Positions 16,267 to 26,282 of a stretch of 64,000 nt of DNA are shown piece by piece. The position numbers and the translations under genes were made by a program. The stretch is from Thalassospiraceae bacterium LMO-JJ14 (GTDB lineage: Bacteria > Pseudomonadota > Alphaproteobacteria > Rhodospirillales > Casp-alpha2). The number at the start of each line of letters is the position of its first letter. Position 1 is the first letter of the stretch. The notes under the pieces were generated by a model, which saw only the letters and a list, made by a program, of their open reading frames with translations, had not been told where the DNA came from and did not search any database. The DNA lies in contig CP134604.1 of assembly GCA_021555105.2 (NCBI GenBank), positions 1,178,001 to 1,242,000 of the forward strand, read 5' to 3'.

Positions 16267-16803
16267 ATGTTCGCAGTAGTAAAAAGCGGTGGCAAACAAT
16301 ACCGGGTTGCCAAAGACGACAAACTGGCCGTCGAGAAACTGGCTGGTGAAGTCGGTGATGTAATCGAGGTCGGCGAAGTGCTGATGCTCGGCGAAGAAGG
16401 CAAAGCGCCGACCGTGGGTGCGCCCACTGTCGAGAAAGCCGCCGTGTTCGCGGAAGTGCTGGAGCAGTCGCGCGGCGATAAAGTCATCGTCTTCAAAAAG
16501 CAGCGCCGACAGAACCATCGCCGTAAAAAAGGTCATCGTCAGGACCAGACGGTGCTGCGCATCGTCGAAGTGAGCCCGACCGGCACGAAGCCGAAAACGG
16601 CTGCCAAGGCGGCGCCAGCGAAGAAGGCCGACGACGCGGCTGAGGCACCTGCCAAGGAAGCCAAGACAGAAACGGCGAAAAAAGCGCCGGCCAAGAAGCC
16701 GGCAGCAAAGAAAGAAGCTGCTGCGAAGAAGCCGGCTGCAAAGAAAGCCGCCGCCAAGAAGCCTGCGGCCAAGAAGGCCGCAGCCAAGAAATCCGAGGAG
16801 TAA
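16267..16803 (+). CDS. rplU: 50S ribosomal protein L21 with Lys/Ala-rich C-terminal tail
   Basis: Residues 1-103 are a normal L21, a 23S-rRNA-binding protein of the large subunit ([14 protein letters not shown], then [17 protein letters not shown]). Residues 104-178 form an extension made of AAKKPAAKK-type repeats, ending KKSEE, close to the low-complexity tails of histone H1-like proteins. Ordinary L21 has about 103 residues, so the protein is 1.7 times the usual length; extensions are known in some alphaproteobacteria. The open frame continues upstream but ATG 16267 gives the family N-terminus. It is six bases ahead of rpmA and is driven by the promoter at 16168-16195. Confidence 0.97.
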   Translation: MFAVVKSGGKQYRVAKDDKLAVEKLAGEVGDVIEVGEVLMLGEEGKAPTVGAPTVEKAAVFAEVLEQSRGDKVIVFKKQRRQNHRRKKGHRQDQTVLRIVEVSPTGTKPKTAAKAAPAKKADDAAEAPAKEAKTETAKKAPAKKPAAKKEAAAKKPAAKKAAAKKPAAKKAAAKKSEE

Positions 16804-16809
16804 GACCTT

Positions 16810-17070
16810 ATGGCACATAAAAAAGCAGGCGGTAGTTCCCGCAACGGTCGCGACTCAGCCGGTCGCCGTCTCGGCGTCAAGAAATTCGGCGGTCAGGTCG
16901 TGATCCCCGGCAATATCATCATTCGTCAGCGCGGCACCAAGGTTCACCCGGGTGACGGCGTCGGCATCGGGCGCGATCATACGATCTTTGCGACCGCCGA
17001 AGGCGAAGTGAAGTTCAAGAAAACGACCGGCGGCAAGACCGTCGTGTCGGTGCTGCCGCCGGCGAGCTAA
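16810..17070 (+). CDS. rpmA: 50S ribosomal protein L27
   Basis: An 86-residue L27, which places its N-terminus near the peptidyl transferase centre of the large subunit. The start [21 protein letters not shown] and the later [12 protein letters not shown] and GRDHTIFA are standard. No N-terminal pro-peptide of the Firmicutes type is present. It follows rplU by six bases and is closed by a strong terminator 29 bases downstream. Confidence 0.98.
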   Translation: MAHKKAGGSSRNGRDSAGRRLGVKKFGGQVVIPGNIIIRQRGTKVHPGDGVGIGRDHTIFATAEGEVKFKKTTGGKTVVSVLPPAS

Positions 17071-17099
17071 GCCTCGCTTGCCAGCGTTGAAGGTTTAAG

Positions 17100-17135
17100 C
17101 GAGGGAATGGCCTGACCATTCCCTCGTTTTTTTTT
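17100..17135 (+). terminator. Rho-independent terminator after rpmA
   Basis: The stem arms CGAGGGAATGG and CCATTCCCTCG pair perfectly (11 base pairs) around a 5-base loop, followed by nine T residues. It ends the rplU-rpmA transcript and separates it from obgE. Confidence 0.93.
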
Positions 17136-17140
17136 TATGA

Positions 17141-19374
<2,234 letters not shown>

Positions 19375-19384
19375 GGACAAGACG

Positions 19385-20653
19385 ATGGACGGACAGGCGA
19401 ATATTGCAGCATTGATGCGTGACATCGGCGAGAATGCCAGGGAAGCCGCGAGCGTGCTTGCTGTTACGCCAACCGATGCCAAGAACACGGCGCTCAAGGA
19501 AATGGCGGCCAGTCTGCGCCGCCGCGCCAACCATATTCTTTCCGAGAACGCGAAGGACATCAAAGCGGGCGAGGACAAGGGGCTGTCGGGTGCCATGCTC
19601 GACCGTCTATTACTGAGCGAGGACCGCATCGATGGTGTCGCCAAGGGGCTGGAAGCGATTGCCGAACTGAACGACCCGGTCGGCGCTATCGAAAGCGCCT
19701 GGGACCGTCCCAACGGCTTGCATATCGAACGTGTGCGTGTGCCGCTCGGTGTGATCGGCGTGATCTACGAAAGCCGCCCCAACGTTACGGCGGATGCGGG
19801 CGGGCTGTGCCTCAAGGCCGGCAACGCGGCAATCCTGCGCGGCGGCTCTGAAAGCTATCATTCGAGCCACGCGATCATGGAAAGCCTGAGCGAAGGGCTG
19901 GTCGCCGCCGGTCTGCCGGAACACGCCATTCAACTGGTGCCGACCACGGACCGCGCCGCCGTCGGCGAGATGCTGCGCATGACGGACTATATCGACGTCA
20001 TCGTGCCGCGCGGTGGCAAGTCGCTGATCCAGCGGGTCTCGGACGAGAGCAAGGTGCCGCTGTTCAAGCATCTGGAAGGCATCTGCCATACCTATGTGCA
20101 TGCCGCCGCCGACCCGAAAATGGCGCGCGACATCGTGGTGAATGCCAAGATGCGCCGGACCGGTATTTGCGGCGCGACGGAAAACCTGCTGATCGACCGG
20201 GCGGTCGCTCCGGACCTGCTGACGGATATTGTCGACGGTCTTGTCGATGCCGGATGCGAAGTGCGCGGCGACGCGGATAGCTGCAATCTGGATGCGCGTA
20301 TCGCCAAGGCGTCGGACGACGACTGGGACACGGAATACCTCGACAGCATCATTGCCGTGAAACTGGTCGACGGTGTCGGCGACGCGGTCAAATTCATCCG
20401 CGATCACGGCTCGGCGCATACCGAGGCGATCGTCACGAACGACGCCCAGGCGGCGGAAACCTTCCTGAACAACGTCGACAGCGCCATCGTCATGTGGAAT
20501 GCCTCGACCCAGTTCGCCGACGGCGGCGAGTTCGGCATGGGCGCGGAAATCGGCATCTCGACCGGCAAGCTGCATGCGCGCGGCCCGGTCGGCGTCGAAC
20601 AGCTCACGTCCATGAAATACAAGGTGCGCGGCACCGGACAGACGCGGCCGTGA
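19385..20653 (+). CDS. proA: Glutamate-5-semialdehyde dehydrogenase
   Basis: A 422-residue NADPH-dependent reductase that turns glutamyl phosphate, the ProB product, into glutamate semialdehyde. The aldehyde-dehydrogenase-like fold shows [42 protein letters not shown], and the catalytic Cys in [10 protein letters not shown]. The C-terminal part [17 protein letters not shown] is diagnostic of ProA. It lies directly behind proB and before a dispersed repeat, which probably marks the operon end. Confidence 0.97.
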   Translation: MDGQANIAALMRDIGENAREAASVLAVTPTDAKNTALKEMAASLRRRANHILSENAKDIKAGEDKGLSGAMLDRLLLSEDRIDGVAKGLEAIAELNDPVGAIESAWDRPNGLHIERVRVPLGVIGVIYESRPNVTADAGGLCLKAGNAAILRGGSESYHSSHAIMESLSEGLVAAGLPEHAIQLVPTTDRAAVGEMLRMTDYIDVIVPRGGKSLIQRVSDESKVPLFKHLEGICHTYVHAAADPKMARDIVVNAKMRRTGICGATENLLIDRAVAPDLLTDIVDGLVDAGCEVRGDADSCNLDARIAKASDDDWDTEYLDSIIAVKLVDGVGDAVKFIRDHGSAHTEAIVTNDAQAAETFLNNVDSAIVMWNASTQFADGGEFGMGAEIGISTGKLHARGPVGVEQLTSMKYKVRGTGQTRP

Positions 20654-20661
20654 CCGGGTTT

Positions 20662-20753
20662 CATCTTTCGAGACGCCGCGAGAGCGGCTCCTCAAGATGA
20701 GGGATAAAAGATAACCTCGTCCTGAGGAGGGCGAAGCCCGTCTCGAAGGACGG
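20662..20753. repeat. Dispersed palindromic repeat, two inverted halves
   Basis: The spacer after proA holds two related halves in opposite orientation: one with TCTTTCGAGACGCC and CTCCTCAAGATGAGG, the other with CCTCGTCCTGAGGAGG and CGTCTCGAAGGACG. Each half folds on itself and the halves can pair with each other. Sequences of this kind (CTCGTCCTGAGGAG...GTCTCGAAGGA) are a common intergenic repeat of alphaproteobacteria. Only one locus is in this window. Confidence 0.8.
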
Positions 20754-20779
20754 GCGGGAAAATAAAAAAGGAGAACACC

Positions 20780-21268
20780 ATGAGCGACATCTGGACTGTC
20801 TATCTTTCCGGCGAAATCCATTCCGACTGGCGCGAGCGCATCGCGGACGGCGTCAAGGCTGCCGGGCTGCCGGTCGAGTTGGTGTCGCCGGTGACGGTGC
20901 ACGAGGATTCCGACGACTGCGGTGTTGCCGTGTTCGGTGCGGAAAGCGACAAGTTCTGGCACGACCGCAAGGGCGCACAACTGAACGCGATCCGCACGCA
21001 GACGCTGCTGAAGAACGCCGATATCGCGATCATCCGCTTTGGCGAGAAATACAAGCAGTGGAATGCCGCCTTCGATGCCGGCTATGCGGCGGCGCTGGAT
21101 ATCCCGTACATCACGTTGCACCCGGCGGAGCACGATCACGCCTTGAAGGAAGTCGACGGCGCTGCCAACGGTGTGGCGCGCGAACCGGAACAGGTCGTCG
21201 CCGCGCTGGCCTATATCATTCTGGGTGAGATGCCGAAGGCCGAAGCCAGCAAGTCGGCGGCGGAGTAA
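20780..21268 (+). CDS. YtoQ family protein
   Basis: A 162-residue protein of the YtoQ family, whose function is not established; the fold resembles nucleoside 2-deoxyribosyltransferase-like proteins. Signs are WTVYLSGEIHSDWRE at the start, FGAESDKFWHDRKGAQLNAIRT in the middle, and ADIAIIRFGEKYKQWNAAFDAGYA, which recalls the deoxyribosyltransferase active-site layout. GGAGAA lies just before the ATG. It stands between the dispersed repeat and nadD; its stop TAA is six bases ahead of the proposed nadD start and in the same frame. Confidence 0.87.
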   Translation: MSDIWTVYLSGEIHSDWRERIADGVKAAGLPVELVSPVTVHEDSDDCGVAVFGAESDKFWHDRKGAQLNAIRTQTLLKNADIAIIRFGEKYKQWNAAFDAGYAAALDIPYITLHPAEHDHALKEVDGAANGVAREPEQVVAALAYIILGEMPKAEASKSAAE

Positions 21269-21274
21269 ACGGTT

Positions 21275-21859
21275 CTGCCTTCTGATTATCGCCGCGTCGG
21301 TCTTTTAGGGGGGTCTTTCAACCCGGCCCACGACGGACACTTATATATAAGTGAACAAGCGCTGAAGCTTCTCGGCCTGGACGAGGTGTGGTGGCTGGTC
21401 TCGCCGCAGAACCCGCTGAAATCCGCCGACGGCATGGCCGCGTTCGAAAAGCGCATGGCGGCTGCCGAAAAGGTTGCCGCCGCCAATCCCCGTATTCATG
21501 TCAGCGATGCCGAAGCGAGGCTCGGCACCCGATACACGGCCGACACGCTGGCACAGTTGACGGATATCCAGGGACAGCACCGCTTCGTCTGGCTGATGGG
21601 CGCGGACAATCTGTTGCAGATTCACCACTGGCGGAGCTGGTCACGAATTTTTCGCATTGTCCCAGTTGCAGTATTTGGCCGTCCGGGATACTCTTTAAGG
21701 GCTACATCTAGTGTAGCAGCCCGACGTTTTGCGCGGGACCGGTGGCCCCAAGAAGCGGCAAAGCGTCTGGTGGATGCGGAATTGCCGGCTTGGGTATTTC
21801 TTAGAATTCGTGAAAACCCATTATCGGCCAGCCGGATCCGGGCTGAAGGCGGATTTTGA
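21275..21859 (+). CDS. nadD: Nicotinate-nucleotide adenylyltransferase, probable CTG start
   Basis: NadD joins ATP to nicotinate mononucleotide in NAD synthesis. The frame encodes the required nucleotidyltransferase motif GLLGGSFNPAHDGHLYISEQALKLL-type sequence (21299-21367, broken here only by my abbreviation), then WWLVSPQNPLK, WLMGADNL and the C-terminal NPLSASRIRA. No ATG, GTG or TTG lies between the previous in-frame stop (21266-21268) and this motif; the first such codon, GTG 21386, would remove the catalytic part. CTG 21275 has GGAG ending nine bases upstream and gives the normal 194-residue length. A sequencing error or other unusual initiation codon remains possible. Confidence 0.85.
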   Translation: MPSDYRRVGLLGGSFNPAHDGHLYISEQALKLLGLDEVWWLVSPQNPLKSADGMAAFEKRMAAAEKVAAANPRIHVSDAEARLGTRYTADTLAQLTDIQGQHRFVWLMGADNLLQIHHWRSWSRIFRIVPVAVFGRPGYSLRATSSVAARRFARDRWPQEAAKRLVDAELPAWVFLRIRENPLSASRIRAEGGF

Positions 21860-21921
21860 TCCGCCCAAGCCGTTAATTGGGCACGCCCCGTCCGAGATAA
21901 GGGGCGTAGATATGAAACCTG

Positions 21922-22344
21922 GTGGAAAGGACCATAACTATACCAAGCAAACGCAAGCTTCGCCCGTCTGGGGACGCTCTCCGGACGTTGGTGGAAACAT
22001 CTCTCGATGATGACAAGGCGCAGGACGTCGTCGTTATCGAACTCGCCGGCAAGACCCAGATCGCTGATTACATGGTCATTGCCTCCGGTCAATCCAGCCG
22101 ACAAGTCGGCGCCATGGCCGATCACCTCTGTCAGAAAATCAAGGAATCAGGCATAAAGGACGTCGCTGTCGAAGGCGCCGGTCAAAGTGACTGGGTGTTG
22201 ATCGATGCCGGCGATGTGCTGGTTCACTTGTTCCGGCCCGAGGTGCGTGATTTCTACGGCCTGGAAAAACTGTGGTCGGTGCCCGATGTGGTTGCCGGTT
22301 CCGGTGCTGCGGTACAGCAACCTGCTGCCGGGACAGTGGCCTGA
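21922..22344 (+). CDS. rsfS: Ribosomal silencing factor RsfS
   Basis: RsfS binds L14 on free 50S subunits and blocks joining to 30S when nutrients are short. Its conserved core reads LDDDKAQDVVVIELAGK, ADYMVIASGQSSRQV, DWVLIDAGDVLVHLF and FYGLEKLW. GTG 21922 gives 140 residues; the first 25 or so are not conserved and a start at TTG 21988 or GTG 21991 cannot be excluded, since none has a strong ribosome binding site. It follows nadD and precedes rlmH, the usual order in alphaproteobacteria. Confidence 0.93.
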   Translation: MERTITIPSKRKLRPSGDALRTLVETSLDDDKAQDVVVIELAGKTQIADYMVIASGQSSRQVGAMADHLCQKIKESGIKDVAVEGAGQSDWVLIDAGDVLVHLFRPEVRDFYGLEKLWSVPDVVAGSGAAVQQPAAGTVA

Positions 22345-22357
22345 GAGACGTTTTCGT

Positions 22358-22378
22358 CCGGACCGGATAGCGGTCCGG
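22358..22378. repeat. GC-rich hairpin between rsfS and rlmH
   Basis: CCGGACC and GGTCCGG form a 7-bp stem around a 7-base loop, and a second hairpin (AGCGG...CCGCT) follows before rlmH. Neither is followed by a T tract, so they are not standard terminators; they may influence mRNA stability or the rsfS/rlmH boundary. Confidence 0.4.
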
Positions 22379-22439
22379 GGGGTATACGGGCGGATAAACA
22401 GCGGGGCGGCATGTCCGCCGCTCAAACAAGGATGTCGAC

Positions 22440-22895
22440 GTGCGGTTGACACTGATCGCGGTCGGGCGCGCCAGGCGCGGCCCGGAGCAGGAACTTTTCA
22501 ACTTATATCTGAAGCGGCTTCGGCCGGCCTTGGACCTGATCGAGGTTGAGGAGAAGCGCCCCCTTGCGGGCGACGAACTGAAGGCGCGCGAAGCCGAACT
22601 GATTTCCGAAAAAATACCCGACGGCAGCTTTCTGATTGCGCTCGACGAGCGGGGCAAGGCGCTCGCCAGCCGGAAATTCGCCGAAAAGATCGGCGATCTC
22701 AGGGACACAGGCCGCGACGTTGCATTCATCATCGGCGGCGCCGACGGGCTTCAGGACGAACTGCGCCAAAGCGCCGATCTGCTGCTCGGGTTCGGCCCGC
22801 AGACATGGCCGCATATGCTGGTCCGTGCCATGCTGGCGGAACAGGTTTACCGCGCCCAGTCGATTCTCGCCGGTCATCCGTATCATCGCGATTGA
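22440..22895 (+). CDS. rlmH: 23S rRNA pseudouridine-1915 N3-methyltransferase
   Basis: A 151-residue SPOUT methyltransferase that modifies pseudouridine 1915 in helix 69 of 23S rRNA on the assembled ribosome. The family pattern is full: LTLIAVGRARRGPEQELF, LDERGKALASRKFAEK, FIIGGADGL, and the C-terminal LVRAMLAEQVYRAQSILAGHPYHRD. The start is GTG 22440. It completes the nadD-rsfS-rlmH set. Confidence 0.96.
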   Translation: MRLTLIAVGRARRGPEQELFNLYLKRLRPALDLIEVEEKRPLAGDELKAREAELISEKIPDGSFLIALDERGKALASRKFAEKIGDLRDTGRDVAFIIGGADGLQDELRQSADLLLGFGPQTWPHMLVRAMLAEQVYRAQSILAGHPYHRD

Positions 22896-22977
22896 GGGTG
22901 ATCTTCGACTTTAACCCTCCGGGTCCGGATGATAGTGTCCGCGGCAAATAAACCAGAGCTGCCACAGGAGAGAAGTT

Positions 22978-23409
22978 ATGGCCGAACTGACCCTCGACAA
23001 GGCCCGGGAAATCATTGCCGGCGCACGCGCGGAAGGCCGCAAGCTGAATCTCAACCCCCTGACCGTGGCGGTGCTCGATGCAGCGGGGAACCTCAAGGCG
23101 CTTGAGCGCGAGGATGGTGCTTCGAACATGCGACCCGAAATTGCCACCGGCAAGGCAAACGGTGCGCTGGCCATGGGATTGGGTTCGCGCGCCTTGTTCG
23201 AACGGGCGAAGAGCGAGCCGTTTTTTATCCAGGCCATGAACGAGCTTGCCGGGGGCTCTCTGGTGCCGGTACCGGGTGGTGTGCTGATCAAGGACGGAAA
23301 CGGCAAGATCATCGGCGCCACCGGCATTACCGGCGACAATTCGAACAATGACGAAGCTGCTGCAAAGGCGGGGATCGAAGCCGCCGGTTTCGTCGCCGAT
23401 GGCGGTTGA
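22978..23409 (+). CDS. GlcG/HbpS family protein (DUF336)
   Basis: A 143-residue protein of the GlcG/HbpS family. Members bind haem or cobalamin-like cofactors or sit in catabolic operons; a precise role cannot be given. Typical are LTLDKAREIIAGARAEGRK, VAVLDAAGNL, ERAKSEPFF and the C-terminal GGVLIKDGNGKIIGATGITGDNSNNDE. No signal peptide is seen. AGGAGAG stands just before the ATG. It is separate from rlmH (82 bases) and gpmI (73 bases), so it is probably transcribed on its own or as part of the run. Confidence 0.88.
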   Translation: MAELTLDKAREIIAGARAEGRKLNLNPLTVAVLDAAGNLKALEREDGASNMRPEIATGKANGALAMGLGSRALFERAKSEPFFIQAMNELAGGSLVPVPGGVLIKDGNGKIIGATGITGDNSNNDEAAAKAGIEAAGFVADGG

Positions 23410-23482
23410 GAGCCTGCGACTTATATATATGTACATTCAACGATGAGCTATACTGCCGCTGAAGACAGGATTTGCTAAGACC

Positions 23483-25057
23483 ATGAGCGCGAAGACCACA
23501 TCATCACCTCCCAAACCCGTTGTGTTGTGCATTCTCGACGGCTGGGGGGAGCGTGAACCGGCGGCGGATAACGCTATTTCGCTGGCCAATACCCCTACTT
23601 GGGATGCGATGTGCGCGAAATATCCCCGATCGCGGCTCAACGCGTCCGCCTTGGAAGTCGGCTTGCCTGAAGGGCAGATGGGCAATTCGGAGGTTGGGCA
23701 CATGAACCTGGGCGCCGGCCGTGTGGTCATGCAGGAATTGCCGAAGATCGACAAGGCGGTCCACGACGATACACTGAAGGATGCGCCGGCGATGCGCGAT
23801 TATATCGCGGCGCTCAAGGAAAGCGGCGGCGTCTGCCATTTGCTGGGCCTGCTGTCGCCGGGCGGGGTGCATTCGCATCAAAAACACATGGCGGCCATCG
23901 CCAAGATCATGTCGGATGCGGAGATTCCGGTCCGCGTGCATGCCTTTCTCGATGGCCGCGATACACCGCCGAAAGCGGCGAAAAGTCATCTCGCCCAGTT
24001 TGCAGCGGATATCGAAGGTCTTGCGGATTGCCGGATTGCCACGGTTTGCGGGCGTTATTATGCGCTCGACCGCGATAACCGCTGGGAGCGGGTCGCTCAA
24101 TCCTATGCCTGCATGACGGATGCGGCGGGGACGTCTCAACCAACGGCCGAGGCCGTCGTCGATGCCGCCTACGCAGCGGATCTGACGGATGAATTCGTCC
24201 TGCCGGCGCCGATTGGCGATTATGCCGGTATGAAAGACGGGGACGGCATCATGATGGCCAATTTCCGCGCCGACCGTGCACGTGAAATTCTCGCGGCGCT
24301 GCTGGCCCCGGAATTCGATGGCTTCGCGCGTCCGCGGAAGATCGATTTCGCGGCTGCGCTCGGCATGGTCGAGTATTCATCGAAGCATGCGGCATACATG
24401 ACGGCGATTTTTCCGCCGACACAGCTCACCAAGATACTGGGCGAGGTCGTGTCGGAAACCGGTCAGCGCCAGCTGAGAATTGCCGAGACCGAAAAATACG
24501 CACATGTGACGTTTTTCCTGAACGGCGGACGCGAAGAAGTGTTTCCGGGCGAGGAGCGCATTCTGGTGCCGTCTCCGAAGGTCGCGACCTATGACCTTCA
24601 GCCCGAGATGTCGGCCCCGGAAGTCACCGATCGCCTGGTGGACGCAATCACGGGCGGCACATTCGATCTTATCATCGTCAACTTCGCCAATGGCGACATG
24701 GTCGGGCATACGGGCGATCTCGATGCGGCGATCAAGGCGGTGGAAACCCTCGATGCATCTCTGGGCAGGCTGGAAAAAGCGATCCATGAGGCCGGCGGCG
24801 TAATGCTGGTGACGGCGGATCACGGCAATGTGGAGCAGATGCGTGAAGCCGATGGCGGCGCGCATACACAACATACTCTTAACCTGGTGCCGTTTATCAT
24901 GGTCAATGCGCCGGCATATGTGGACGGATTGCATGAAGGCCGCTTGTCGGATGTAGCGCCGACGTTGCTCAGGCTGCTGGAATTGCCGCAGCCCGATGAA
25001 ATGACGGGAAGATGCCTGATCGAGGAGAATTCTGCTGATAGCGCAGCGGCCGAATAA
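23483..25057 (+). CDS. gpmI: 2,3-bisphosphoglycerate-independent phosphoglycerate mutase
   Basis: A 524-residue two-manganese enzyme that interconverts 3- and 2-phosphoglycerate in glycolysis. The phosphatase-like domain begins VVLCILDGWGERE and includes the catalytic Ser in GNSEVGHMNLGAGR; the middle insertion shows HAFLDGRDTPPKAA and GRYYALDRDNRWER; the metal site returns in NFANGDMVGHTG and ADHGNVEQM. The length is normal. Its 3' end runs into the EnvC-like gene, whose upstream signal region may overlap it. Confidence 0.97.
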   Translation: MSAKTTSSPPKPVVLCILDGWGEREPAADNAISLANTPTWDAMCAKYPRSRLNASALEVGLPEGQMGNSEVGHMNLGAGRVVMQELPKIDKAVHDDTLKDAPAMRDYIAALKESGGVCHLLGLLSPGGVHSHQKHMAAIAKIMSDAEIPVRVHAFLDGRDTPPKAAKSHLAQFAADIEGLADCRIATVCGRYYALDRDNRWERVAQSYACMTDAAGTSQPTAEAVVDAAYAADLTDEFVLPAPIGDYAGMKDGDGIMMANFRADRAREILAALLAPEFDGFARPRKIDFAAALGMVEYSSKHAAYMTAIFPPTQLTKILGEVVSETGQRQLRIAETEKYAHVTFFLNGGREEVFPGEERILVPSPKVATYDLQPEMSAPEVTDRLVDAITGGTFDLIIVNFANGDMVGHTGDLDAAIKAVETLDASLGRLEKAIHEAGGVMLVTADHGNVEQMREADGGAHTQHTLNLVPFIMVNAPAYVDGLHEGRLSDVAPTLLRLLELPQPDEMTGRCLIEENSADSAAAE

Positions 25058-25091
25058 CCACCTCTTAAAAATTGCCAGAAATCCGGCAACT

Positions 25092-26282
25092 ATGCTGGGG
25101 GCGGCCTTGCTTTGCTTTTGGTTTGTGCCGGCTTCGAGCATGGCGCAGGAAACTGCCGTCGGCGCCAGCCAAAATCTGAAACAGATCGAAAAGAAGATCG
25201 GCCAGGAAAAGACAGCTGCCGAGCAGGCTCGCGCACGTGCCGAAATCATGGCGCGTGACATTACCAATCTGCAAAATGAAATGGTGACGACGGCACGTGC
25301 CGTGCAACGCCATGAAACGCAGGTGGCGGCACTGCAAACCCGCCTTCAGGCGCTGGAACGGCTGCTGGAACGCAAGACGACAGACCTGCGTGAAGGCCGG
25401 GCAAAATTCGGCCGGGTTCTGGCTGCCATGCAGCGCATCGCGCAATTCCCTCCCGAGGCTTTGATTGCGCAGCCTGTGAAGCCGGCGGACACGGTGCGCA
25501 CCGCGATACTGCTTCGCACGGCTGTTCGCGAAATCGATCATCAGGCCACCGAGCTTCGTGATGAACTGGATTTTCTGGTCAAGGCGCGAACGGAAATTGC
25601 GTCACGCGAGACGGCGCTAAAGGAAACATCGGTTCTGCTCGACCGCGAACGCCGCCGCCTGGGGGCGCTGATGTCGCGTAAAAAGGTTCTGAAACGTCGT
25701 GCCGACAAACAAGCGCTCGAAGCGGAGAAGCGAATCGCCGAACTTGCCGGAAAGGCGAAGACCTTGAGAGAACTCCTGAAAGGGATCGAACAGGAACGTA
25801 AAAAGGTGAAAAAATCACCGCCGCCTGTTTCCAAAAATGATCCTGCCTATGCTGCTGTGCCGCCGCTGCGACCGATCAGCAAGGCGCGCGGAACTCTCGG
25901 TTTACCTGTTTCCGGCAAAATATCGGGGCATTACGGGGAAAAAACCGATGGCGGATTGTCCAGGAAAGGGCTGACCATTGCCACGCCGCCCGGTGCCCAG
26001 GTCACGGCGACCTATGACGGGACGGTCGTTTACGCTGGAAAGTTCAGGGGCTATGGGCTTCTCTTGATCATCGAACATGGCGAAGGATATCATAGTCTGC
26101 TCGCCGGGATGACCCGGATCGATGTCGAACAGGGGCAAAAGGTACTGGCCGGAGAACCTGTCGGCGTCATGGAGCAGAGCGAGAGCGGCCAGCCAGTATT
26201 ATATGTAGAGTTACGTCGTGACGGCCAACCGATAAACCCCAAGCCGTGGTTGGCGGCGCGCAAAAATGAGGTAAACGGATGA
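25092..26282 (+). CDS. EnvC-like murein hydrolase activator (degenerate M23 domain)
   Basis: A periplasmic protein that activates cell-wall amidases at division. From ATG 25092 it has a hydrophobic segment ending SSMAQE, a long coiled-coil (about residues 20-250, Glu/Lys/Arg/Ala rich) and a C-terminal LytM/M23 domain. The zinc ligands of active M23 peptidases are absent (KGLTIATPP instead of HxGxD; VELRRDG instead of HxH), as in EnvC. The signal peptide from this ATG lacks a positive n-region; a CTG at 25035 with GAGGAG upstream would add a basic n-region (residues IAQRPNNHLLKIARNPAT) and overlap gpmI. It overlaps ctpA by four bases. Confidence 0.88.
   Translation: MLGAALLCFWFVPASSMAQETAVGASQNLKQIEKKIGQEKTAAEQARARAEIMARDITNLQNEMVTTARAVQRHETQVAALQTRLQALERLLERKTTDLREGRAKFGRVLAAMQRIAQFPPEALIAQPVKPADTVRTAILLRTAVREIDHQATELRDELDFLVKARTEIASRETALKETSVLLDRERRRLGALMSRKKVLKRRADKQALEAEKRIAELAGKAKTLRELLKGIEQERKKVKKSPPPVSKNDPAYAAVPPLRPISKARGTLGLPVSGKISGHYGEKTDGGLSRKGLTIATPPGAQVTATYDGTVVYAGKFRGYGLLLIIEHGEGYHSLLAGMTRIDVEQGQKVLAGEPVGVMEQSESGQPVLYVELRRDGQPINPKPWLAARKNEVNG

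Noticed and set aside
19610-21139. 509-residue frame on the minus strand opposite proA and the YtoQ gene
   Set aside because: It mirrors two well-supported genes in GC-rich DNA and has no domain; long antisense frames are common in such DNA.
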